In this document: positions 1-3,796 of the stretch, piece by piece
Layout of the letters: every line of letters starts with the position of its first letter
Numbering within the stretch: position 1 is the stretch's first letter
Assembly (NCBI GenBank): GCA_946540365.1
Contig: CAMNIH010000126.1
Span: 1-5,142, forward strand
Direction: 5' to 3'
Source of the DNA: an uncultured Bacteroidales bacterium
GTDB taxonomy: Bacteria; Bacteroidota; Bacteroidia; Bacteroidales; P3
DNA: 5,142 bases
Position numbers and translations under genes: made by a program
The notes under the pieces: generated by a model
Told to the model about the DNA's origin: nothing
Database searches by the model: none
Seen by the model: the letters and a program-made list of their open reading frames with translations, nothing else

Positions 1-745
1 CCTTGCGGAGGTCGATGCCCTTGTCGCTCTGGAAGCTGTCGGCCATCCAGTTGATAATCTTGCGGTCGAAGTCGTCGCCGCCGAGGTGCGTGTTGCCGTT
101 GGTGCTCTTCACCTCGAAGACGCCGTCGCCGAGTTCAAGGATGGAGATATCGAACGTGCCGCCGCCGAGGTCGAAGACAGCGACGTTCATATCCTGGGCC
201 TTCTTGTCGAGGCCGTAGGCGAGGGCGGCAGCCGTGGGCTCGTTGACGATACGGCGCACCTTCAAGCCTGCAATCTCGCCAGCTTCCTTGGTGGCCTGAC
301 GCTGGCTGTCGTTGAAGTAGGCGGGGACGGTGATGACGGCCTCGGTGACTTCCTGACCCAGGTAGTCCTCGGCGGTCTTCTTCATCTTCTGCAGCACGAT
401 GGCGCTGATCTCCTGCGGGGTGTACTGGCGGCCGTTGATGTCGACGCAGGGGGTGTTGTTGTTGCCGCGCACCACCTTGTAGGGCACAGCCTCAATCTCC
501 TTGGTCACCTGGTCGTAGGTCTCGCCCATGAAGCGCTTGATGCTATAGACGGTGTTGTGGGGGTTGGTGATGGCCTGACGCTTGGCGGGGTCGCCCACCT
601 TGCGGTCGCCGTTCTCGAGGAATCCCACCACGCTGGGGGTGGTGCGGTTGCCCTCGCTGTTTGCGATAACTACGGGTTCGTTACCTTCCATGACGCTCAC
701 ACAGCTGTTGGTTGTGCCGAGGTCGATTCCGATGATTTTGCTCAT
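1..745 (-). CDS. dnaK: Molecular chaperone DnaK (Hsp70), N-terminal part, cut by window edge
   Basis: ATP-dependent Hsp70 chaperone of the cytoplasm that binds and refolds unfolded proteins with DnaJ and GrpE. Only the first 248 codons are present, covering over half of the nucleotide-binding domain; the substrate-binding domain lies beyond the left edge. Seen directly: phosphate-1 loop [12 protein letters not shown] at residues 5-16, the [13 protein letters not shown] segment at 140-152, the [12 protein letters not shown] adenosine/connect region at 168-179, phosphate-2 loop DLGGGTFD at 192-199 and LGGDDFD at 221-227. The start is the ATG at 745, the canonical [13 protein letters not shown]-terminus, preceded by AAGGA ten bases upstream, a stronger ribosome site than usual for this phylum. 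It is transcribed alone in the visible part, behind a sigma-54-type promoter and a foldable leader. No truncation or frameshift is seen. Identification is essentially certain. Confidence 0.98.
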   Translation of the reverse strand, partial: MSKIIGIDLGTTNSCVSVMEGNEPVVIANSEGNRTTPSVVGFLENGDRKVGDPAKRQAITNPHNTVYSIKRFMGETYDQVTKEIEAVPYKVVRGNNNTPCVDINGRQYTPQEISAIVLQKMKKTAEDYLGQEVTEAVITVPAYFNDSQRQATKEAGEIAGLKVRRIVNEPTAAALAYGLDKKAQDMNVAVFDLGGGTFDISILELGDGVFEVKSTNGNTHLGGDDFDRKIINWMADSFQSDKGIDLRK

Positions 746-780
746 ATTGTTTTCCTTTCTTTTTTTGTTTGCTTTTTTTT

Positions 781-850
781 CCTCCCGCTTCGCGTAATCT
801 ATAAATCTAATTGGATTTATGGATTTCCGCCGTCGGGCGGGAGATTCACA
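781..850 (-). promoter_or_regulatory. dnaK 5' leader with nested inverted repeats
   Basis: The predicted leader contains an outer pair CTCCCGC (843-837) and GCGGGAG (788-782) enclosing a near-palindrome of 20 bp at 801-820 (ATAAATCTAATTGGATTTAT, one mismatched pair). Minus-strand RNA could fold into a long interrupted stem, followed by an A-rich single-stranded stretch and the AAGGA ribosome site. The ribosome site is outside the stem, so simple masking is not obvious. The inner palindrome could instead be a DNA operator. Confidence 0.4.
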
Positions 851-860
851 CCCTCATGAC

Positions 861-877
861 AACAACATCCGTGCCAG
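861..877 (-). promoter_or_regulatory. Sigma-54 (RpoN)-type -24/-12 promoter of dnaK
   Basis: Read on the minus strand the site is CTGGCACGGATGTTGTT. The RpoN consensus is YTGGCACG-N4-TTGCW, so the -24 block is perfect, spacing is exact and only the -12 C is replaced by T. The GG pair is at 875-874 and the -13 G at 863, which puts transcription start near 850 and gives a leader of about 105 bases. No CIRCE element (TTAGCACTC inverted repeat) and no good TAnnTTTG box are visible before dnaK. Sigma-54 needs an activator ATPase; candidate binding sites lie just upstream. The sequence match is direct; use in vivo is inferred. Confidence 0.75.
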
Positions 878-900
878 TCTGCCGAGACTGACACGGATGC
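867..900 (-). repeat. 15-bp inverted repeat overlapping the dnaK -24 element
   Basis: Arms CATCCGTG-n-CAGTCT and AGACTG-n-CACGGATG are perfect apart from one position, which is a G-U wobble in minus-strand RNA, and enclose a four-base loop. The right-hand arm (minus strand) contains the TGGCACG of the RpoN promoter. There is no T-run after it, so an intrinsic terminator is unlikely. It may be an operator for the activator or a repressor; its outer half contains another TGTCA pentamer (893-889). Confidence 0.6.
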
Positions 901-917
901 TGACAAAATGGCAGTCG
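901..917. promoter_or_regulatory. Palindromic TGACA-AAA-TGGCA site, copy 1 (putative activator site)
   Basis: TGACAAAATGGCAGTCG contains an imperfect 13-bp palindrome of form TGnCA-N3-TGnCA, with one mismatched pair. It is centred about 57 bases upstream of the predicted dnaK start. An exact 17-bp copy lies at 1251-1267. Position next to an RpoN promoter and exact recurrence suggest a binding site for a sigma-54 activator, but the binding protein is unknown. Confidence 0.45.
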
Positions 918-973
918 GGTTGTCTACAGCCATGCGGGTCTTGGTGCGGAAGAGGGTTTTACCTTTGTCGAGT
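918..973. other. Unassigned spacer between dnaK control region and REPIN 1
   Basis: On the minus strand one frame reads KGKTLFRTKTRMAVDN, which looks like coding sequence, but it is bounded by REP sequence upstream and has no matching start. It may be a decayed gene end. No promoter or terminator is recognisable. It is listed so that the gap from dnaK to the toxin gene is fully accounted for. Confidence 0.3.
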
Positions 974-1055
974 GTAGAGACGCGGCGTGCCGCGTCTGCC
1001 ATCATTAATTAGATGCAAACGGAAAGAATGCAGACGCGGCACACCGCGTCTCTAC
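974..1055. repeat. REPIN-like doublet 1 (two inverted 26-bp REP palindromes)
   Basis: Two 26-bp REP copies in opposite orientation at 974-999 and 1030-1055, separated by 30 bases. Each has a palindromic core AGACGCGGC-GT-GCCGCGTCT flanked asymmetrically by GTAG on one side and GC on the other, so orientation is readable. The right copy has one core change (ACACC for ACGCC). The whole 82-bp unit matches the doublet at 2208-2289, including most of the spacer, so the doublet itself is the repeated element. It lies directly beside the DUF6266 fragment. No transposase is encoded in the window. Confidence 0.85.
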
Positions 1056-1250
1056 GGGCTGGGGGCTGCTGTCGGTGTCGTCGGGCTCGTCGGCGCCGGG
1101 CGCGGGGCATTCCACGTAGAGGGTGGGGCTCCAGCGGCCGTCCTTGCGGCAGACCATGAGGTAGGCGTGCAGCTCGCAGTCGGCGAAGGCGTCGGGCAGG
1201 GCGAGCCGGACGTGCTTGTCGCGCCGGTAGACCGGGGCCGACAGGAAGGT
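1056..1250 (-). pseudogene. 3' fragment of DUF6266-like gene (duplicate of 2433-2637)
   Basis: Positions 1082-1248 match 2471-2637 with a single mismatch in 167 bp, corresponding to residues about 158-213 of the full-length neighbour (FLSAPVYRRDKHVRL onward). The fragment starts abruptly at GGAAG|GT next to the 17-bp TGACAAAATGGCAGTCG repeat, lacks the conserved N-terminus and has no ATG; only a TTG could open it, at 1256. Downstream its frame reads into the REP at 1030-1055 and stops near 1005. A 12-bp deletion relative to the full copy removes four codons in the acidic tail linker. Near-identity implies recent duplication or gene conversion. Not expected to make a functional protein. Confidence 0.85.
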
Positions 1251-1267
1251 TGACAAAATGGCAGTCG
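1251..1267. promoter_or_regulatory. Palindromic TGACA-AAA-TGGCA site, copy 2
   Basis: Exact 17-bp direct copy of 901-917, located between the broken end of the DUF6266 fragment and the toxin stop codon. Together the two copies bracket the REPIN plus gene fragment. It is either a second activator site displaced from dnaK by the inserted segment or the scar of a recombination between repeats. Confidence 0.45.
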
Positions 1268-1274
1268 TGGTGCC

Positions 1275-1679
1275 TTATATGCCTAATATCTCCAGCATTT
1301 CAGCAGGGGTGACGACAATTGGCTTGTGTGGGAAATGTTTGAGATTGCCGGTGACGACGAAAGCACCCTCTTTCGACAGCGCCACTTCGTAGAAGACAGC
1401 ATCGTCGGGGTCGGGGAACTGCTCGCCGGACGCAATCCGATTAGCAGGAATACCGTTGCTTATCACGGTCTCTATCAACGTGTCGGCAAGTTCGCTGTCG
1501 AAATCGAACTTGGCACGATGCAGAACCTCTTGATACTCCTTGATGATTTCGTCATTGTATAGGGTGCGGAAATCCCCATTGCCCAACGCACGTATCAGAC
1601 GGGCAGTGGCGGCCTTTTCGTTCGATGTGTACAAGGCTGACACCAGCACATTGGTATCAATCACGGCGTAAACTATCAT
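1275..1679 (-). CDS. PIN-domain toxin of a type II toxin-antitoxin pair
   Basis: Predicted PIN-fold Mg-dependent ribonuclease of 134 residues, the size expected for a single-domain VapC-like toxin of the COG1569 group. Seen: IDTNVLVSALY at 7-17 with the first catalytic aspartate D8, acidic NDEIIKEYQEVL at 42-53 (E44/E48), FPDPDDAVFYEVAL at 88-101 with D92/D93, and VTGNLKHFP at 109-117, the signature I associate with this PIN subfamily (N112 occupies the place where many VapC proteins have D). Starts at ATG 1679, overlapping the antitoxin stop by ATGA, so the two are translationally coupled. RNA target is unknown; VapC relatives cut tRNA or rRNA. All acidic positions are intact, so it is probably active. 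The stop is only eight bases from the TGACAAAATGGCAGTCG repeat, and no terminator follows. Confidence 0.88.
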   Translation of the reverse strand: MIVYAVIDTNVLVSALYTSNEKAATARLIRALGNGDFRTLYNDEIIKEYQEVLHRAKFDFDSELADTLIETVISNGIPANRIASGEQFPDPDDAVFYEVALSKEGAFVVTGNLKHFPHKPIVVTPAEMLEILGI

Positions 1680-1987
1680 GGCCGAGCCTCCCTTGCATGA
1701 CGTTCGGCGCGAGCGGCTGCAATTTCGGCGTTGATTTCATCAAGAGACAATGCCTTCACTTCGCCGCTTGCGACCCGTTCGCGTTGGCGTGCCAGCAAGT
1801 CGAGCATTCTGCGGCGCGCTTTCTCCTTGTTTGAATACTCTGTCCACGGGACGAAAACTATCCGTTCCCACATGCGCATCATCTCGTCGAAGGTCTGCTC
1901 CTGGGTGTTGCCCGACATGGCGCAGAACTGGTCGATCTGCTCCTTCATGCGCGAGTCCATAGTCACTGTCACAGATACTTTTGCCAT
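1676..1987 (-). CDS. Ribbon-helix-helix (RelB/DinJ-like) antitoxin
   Basis: Predicted DNA-binding antitoxin of 103 residues that should neutralise the PIN toxin and repress the operon. Residues 3-10 (KVSVTVTM) form the DNA-contacting beta-strand, followed by DSRMKEQIDQFC and TFDEMMRMWERI helices (11-42) of a ribbon-helix-helix fold. A highly charged middle (KEKARRRMLDLLARQRERV) leads to SLDEINAEIAAARAERHA at 81-98, an amphipathic helix likely to wrap the toxin. ATG at 1987 gives the standard MAKVSVTVTMD start. Gene order antitoxin-then-toxin with a 4-bp overlap is typical of type II pairs. The RelB/DinJ label is by N-terminal resemblance and could be another RHH family; the antitoxin role follows from the partner. 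Confidence 0.8.
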   Translation of the reverse strand: MAKVSVTVTMDSRMKEQIDQFCAMSGNTQEQTFDEMMRMWERIVFVPWTEYSNKEKARRRMLDLLARQRERVASGEVKALSLDEINAEIAAARAERHAREARP

Positions 1988-2019
1988 AACGTATTCTTTT
2001 TTTTACTTTGATAACGATA

Positions 2020-2050
2020 CAAATAGATTATTATTGTGTCCGACAAAAAA
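2020..2050 (-). promoter_or_regulatory. Probable promoter of the toxin-antitoxin operon
   Basis: Minus strand shows TCTATTTG at 2027-2020, one base from the Bacteroidota -7 box TAnnTTTG, with TTTTTTG at 2050-2044 as a -33 candidate. The gap of 16 bases is shorter than the usual 19-21. The antitoxin ATG lies about 33 bases downstream. The T-run doubles as the tail of the upstream terminator. Confidence 0.4.
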
Positions 2051-2075
2051 CAATCCCTGCCGGAGGGCAGGAATT
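2045..2075 (-). terminator. Intrinsic terminator downstream of the DUF6266 region
   Basis: On the minus strand a hairpin CCTGCC-CTCC-GGCAGG (2071-2056) is followed by GATTG and a run of six T (2050-2045). It would end transcripts arriving from the DUF6266-like gene and insulate the toxin-antitoxin operon. An outer AAT/ATT pair lengthens the stem across a one-base mismatch. Confidence 0.65.
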
Positions 2076-2108
2076 ATGTGGTTAAGGAATGAGATGCATG
2101 GTTTTACC

Positions 2109-2207
2109 TCACCACGACGACGCGGCGGGCACATAGTAAGTGTATGTGAGCGTCATGCGTCCTCCAAAGCCCCATTCGTCATCGTAATCTGTGCATTCTT
2201 GTCGTGT
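2109..2207 (-). pseudogene. Possible 3' remnant of an unidentified gene
   Basis: One minus-strand frame reads DYDDEWGFGGRMTLTYTYYV then PAASSW and a TGA at 2111-2109, immediately before the intrinsic terminator. The alternating RMTLTYTYYV pattern resembles an edge beta-strand at a protein C-terminus. Upstream the frame runs straight into REPIN 2 with no start, so if real it is a gene end cut off by the repeat. The family is not recognised, and 27 codons is short enough for chance. Confidence 0.3.
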
Positions 2208-2289
2208 GTAGAGACGCGGCGTGCCGCGTCTGCCATCATTATTAGAGGCAAACGGAGGAGAATGCAGACGCGGCACGCCGCGTCTCTAC
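2208..2289. repeat. REPIN-like doublet 2
   Basis: Two inverted 26-bp REP copies at 2208-2233 and 2264-2289 around a 30-base spacer, same 82-bp length as doublet 1. The spacer shares CATCATT, ATTAGA, GCAAACGG and GAAT blocks with the first, with small compensating indels. Both palindromic cores are perfect AGACGCGGC-GT-GCCGCGTCT or its complement. The doublet separates the possible gene remnant from the DUF6266-like gene. Confidence 0.88.
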
Positions 2290-2315
2290 GGTATGGTGCA
2301 AAAACGGTAAAGAAT

Positions 2316-2341
2316 GCAGACGCGGCACGCCGCGTCTCTAC
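2316..2341. repeat. REP palindrome, single copy (half REPIN)
   Basis: 26-bp REP with a perfect core, same orientation as 2264-2289. The flanking 2296-2315 (GTGCAAAAACGGTAAAGAAT) resembles the inner spacer half of the doublets, so this looks like half of a REPIN whose other arm was lost. Spaced 26 bases from doublet 2. Confidence 0.85.
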
Positions 2342-2351
2342 GGGGTTATGC

Positions 2352-3107
2352 TCATCCGTGGTCGGTGGGATGGCCGGTGGCTGTGGGATTGTCGGAAATG
2401 TCGATGGCAGATGTGGCACGCCGCGTCTCTACGGGCTGGGGGCTGTGGTCGGCTTCGTCGGGCTGGGTATCGGGCTCGTCGGCGCCTGGCGCGGGGCATT
2501 CCACGTAGAGGGTGGGGCTCCAGCGGCCGTCCTTGCGGCAGACCATGAGGTAGGCGTGCAGCTCGCAGTCGGCGAAGGCGTCGGGCAGGGCGAGCCGGAC
2601 GTGCTTGTCGCGCCGGTAGACCGGGGCCGACAGGAAGCCCTGCTTCAGGGCCGGGCAGTAGACGTAGAGGTAGACGTGGTCGAAGGCGGCGCCCGCCCCC
2701 TTGGCGTAGCTGACGCTCAGCACGTTGCCTGCCTCGCGCACGGCGGTGGCATCCACCACCGGGGCGGTGTCGCCCATGCTGAGCTGCAGGCATCGCCAGT
2801 CGACGGCCAGCTGGCCGCCGTCGAGGCTGAAAGCGGGCTGGTTGAGGCTGACGAAGAGGTTGTACGACGTCATGCCCGCCTCGCGGCCCGCGTCGGTGAG
2901 CGCCGTGGTGACGGCCCAGCGCATCCGTGCCGCCAGCTGCACCTCCTGCTTGAAGAGCGACCGGTGCGCCATCTGCGCCTCGGTCTGCGGGTTGCGCACC
3001 AGGGGCTGATGCGACCGCAGGCACCACTTGCCGTTCCACATGTAGCCCACAGCAGGTCCCAGCCGTCCGCTGAAACCGCCCAGATAACCAGATGATTGCT
3101 TTGCCAT
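2352..3107 (-). CDS. DUF6266-like protein of unknown function
   Basis: A 251-residue protein whose N-terminus matches the pattern I know for DUF6266: MAKQSSGYLGGFSGRLGPAV, then GYMWNGKWCLRSHQP (21-35), RNPQTEAQMAHR (38-49) and FKQEVQLAARM, followed by two mostly beta regions (about 85-150 and 158-204, including VYLYVYCPALKQGFLSAPV). No signal peptide, membrane segment or catalytic motif is evident; function is unknown. The ATG at 3107 is supported by the conserved MAK start. The domain plausibly ends near C204; an acidic linker follows, and from V226 the sequence is REP-encoded (VETRRATSA) plus an unrelated tail to the TGA at 2352. The tail is probably neutral padding. Its residues about 158-213 are duplicated at 1082-1248. 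Monocistronic, ending before the terminator at 2045-2075. Confidence 0.8.
   Translation of the reverse strand: MAKQSSGYLGGFSGRLGPAVGYMWNGKWCLRSHQPLVRNPQTEAQMAHRSLFKQEVQLAARMRWAVTTALTDAGREAGMTSYNLFVSLNQPAFSLDGGQLAVDWRCLQLSMGDTAPVVDATAVREAGNVLSVSYAKGAGAAFDHVYLYVYCPALKQGFLSAPVYRRDKHVRLALPDAFADCELHAYLMVCRKDGRWSPTLYVECPAPGADEPDTQPDEADHSPQPVETRRATSAIDISDNPTATGHPTDHG
2407..2432. repeat. REP palindrome inside the DUF6266-like coding region
   Basis: 26-bp REP with a changed left arm (GCAGATGTGGC for GCAGACGCGGC) and an intact right arm GCCGCGTCTCTAC. It lies in frame at codons 226 onward of the minus-strand gene, encoding VETRRATSA. The same REP/gene-tail junction exists at 1055/1056, so REP and tail were duplicated together. 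Confidence 0.85.
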
Positions 3108-3255
3108 GACTCAGTATTTTAGGTTTGTTTTCTACATACGATAACGTTACGATCGCCTACTTATTGCCTACTCGAGTGATTTTTGATAAATGGATTGTAA
3201 GGAGGAGAGTAGGAGATGAGTAAGAGGTGGTGGCTTATCATATTCATTATTAAGG
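3108..3255. other. Intergenic region upstream of the DUF6266-like gene
   Basis: AT-rich stretch that should hold the minus-strand promoter of the DUF6266-like gene, but no good TAnnTTTG box is visible. It contains a TAACGTTA palindrome (3142-3149) and a pair of GCCTACT direct repeats at 3155-3161 and 3166-3172, one helical turn apart, which could be regulator sites. On the plus strand AAGGAGG at 3199-3205 precedes an ATG at 3216. Confidence 0.4.
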
Positions 3256-3488
3256 GGCTGCAATGGAATTGCAGCGTACAAGAAACGGGGCTGCAATGGA
3301 ATTGCGGCGTACAAAAAAGGGGGGGGCAATGGAATTGCGGCGTAAAAGAACGGGGGCTGCAATGGAATTGCGGCGTACAAGAAAGGGGGCTGCAATTGAA
3401 TTGCAGCGTACAAGAAACGGGGGGCGATGGCGCGGGGGCGAGGATGGGGCAGGGGCGAGGGATGTTTTCAACGGGTCGGTGTTTGTAA
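3216..3488 (+). CDS. Possible small repeat peptide spanning the 33-bp tandem array (doubtful)
   Basis: A 90-codon frame starting MSKRWWLIIFIIKG, with a hydrophobic start, then five 11-residue repeats of form GLQWNCGVQER and a Gly-rich tail. In its favour: AAGGAGG ten bases before the ATG, a signal-like N-terminus, and a repeat period that is a multiple of three. Against: strong Shine-Dalgarno motifs are uncommon in this phylum, the array is open in several frames, and copy-to-copy changes alter the amino acids (W to L, G to S, Q to K) without favouring silent changes. The tail overlaps the G-rich segment and ends just before the nrdD promoter. It could simply be a non-coding repeat. Confidence 0.2.
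   Translation: MSKRWWLIIFIIKGLQWNCSVQETGLQWNCGVQKRGGQWNCGVKERGLQWNCGVQERGLQLNCSVQETGGDGAGARMGQGRGMFSTGRCL
3256..3420. repeat. 33-bp tandem repeat, five copies, each with a hairpin
   Basis: CAAT landmarks at 3261, 3294, 3327, 3360 and 3393 give an exact period of 33 bp. Each unit has a G-run, CTGCAAT-GGA-ATTGCAG (7-bp inverted repeat around three bases, one or two changes in the middle copies), CGTACAAGAAA. Copies 1 and 5 have the perfect palindrome; copies 2-4 carry GCGG in the right arm, and copy 3 has an 8-G run replacing CT. A degenerate start of a sixth unit follows at 3421-3430. The exact spacing suggests a slippage-prone minisatellite of variable copy number. Confidence 0.9.
3434..3461 (+). 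other. G-quadruplex motif upstream of the nrdD promoter
   Basis: Four G-tracts of 5, 4, 4 and 3 bases with loops of 7, 2 and 3 bases satisfy the G3+N1-7 rule on the plus (nrdD sense) strand; another six-G run lies at 3419-3424. It ends 34 bases before the -33 box. Folding is predicted from sequence only. Confidence 0.45.
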
Positions 3489-3494
3489 CTTTAT

Positions 3495-3525
3495 TTTGCC
3501 GGTTGGGAAATCGGGTGTAATTTTG
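3495..3525 (+). promoter_or_regulatory. Bacteroidota-type promoter of the riboswitch-nrdD transcript
   Basis: TTTG at 3495-3498 (-33) and TAATTTTG at 3518-3525 (-7 box TAnnTTTG) are separated by 19 bases, a perfect match to the housekeeping sigma consensus of the phylum. Transcription should start near 3530, just before the riboswitch. Confidence 0.85.
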
Positions 3526-3531
3526 CAGCCG

Positions 3532-3745
3532 GAAACAGCCGCGGTCTGCCCTCGGCAGACAATAGGGAACCGTGTGAGAATCACGGGCTGACGCGCAACT
3601 GTAAGCCGGTGTCGGAGTTTCGGGGTTTAAGGTTTAAGGGGGTGACGGGATTCCGACGAGTGACGGGCGTAGTGCCATTGGGCCCTCGGGGGCCTGAGAA
3701 GGTGCCCGTTGCGGACGGCGAGCCAGGAGACCTGCCGCAGGCTGC
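3532..3745 (+). ncRNA. Cobalamin (adenosylcobalamin) riboswitch
   Basis: Cis-acting RNA that binds a B12 coenzyme and lowers expression of the gene behind it. Seen in order: AATAGGGAA at 3561-3569; the P3 stem CCGTG/CACGG (3570-3574 with 3582-3586) around TGAGAAT; GGCTGACGCGCAACTGTAAG at 3586-3605; variable hairpins GTCGGA/TCCGAC, and ACGGGC/GCCCGT enclosing GGCCC/GGGCC; and the hallmark B12 box GCCAGGAGACCTGCC at 3722-3736. No T-run terminator follows. A small GCTTT/AAAGC hairpin (3766-3783) stands 13 bases before the nrdD ATG, so control is more likely translational. Neighbour nrdD is a B12-independent reductase, a known class of B12-riboswitch target. Confidence 0.95.
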
Positions 3746-3796
3746 ACAAACGACAAAAAGAGACAGCTTTCGCGAATCAAAGCAACATTTAACAAT

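Noticed and set aside
86..859. 257-codon plus-strand frame opposite dnaK
   Set aside because: Mirror of dnaK codons; it runs through the dnaK promoter region and has no family signature.
867..900. Intrinsic terminator for the toxin operon
   Set aside because: The hairpin is strong but has no T-run on either strand, and it includes the -24 element of a promoter.
746..900. CIRCE/HrcA operator before dnaK
   Set aside because: No TTAGCACTC-N9-GAGTGCTAA-like sequence; the 20-bp palindrome at 801-820 is unrelated in sequence.
817..1005. 62-codon minus-strand frame beginning in the REP (MMADAARRVST)
   Set aside because: The start is REP-encoded and the frame passes through the UAS, the promoter hairpin and the leader; it reads as repeat and regulatory DNA.
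901..1267. Insertion sequence with 17-bp target duplication
   Set aside because: No transposase and no terminal inverted repeats at the inner edges of the 17-bp copies; the copies look like regulatory sites.
1731..3095. 454-codon plus-strand frame across the antitoxin, REPs and DUF6266-like gene
   Set aside because: Antisense shadow; it spans a terminator, several REPs and three unrelated minus-strand features with no protein family signature.
3139..3172. TAACGTTA palindrome and paired GCCTACT repeats as a defined operator
   Set aside because: Both are short enough to arise by chance and no promoter could be placed beside them; noted only within the intergenic entry.
3256..3420. CRISPR array
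   Set aside because: The 33-bp units are contiguous with no unique spacers, and no cas gene is nearby.
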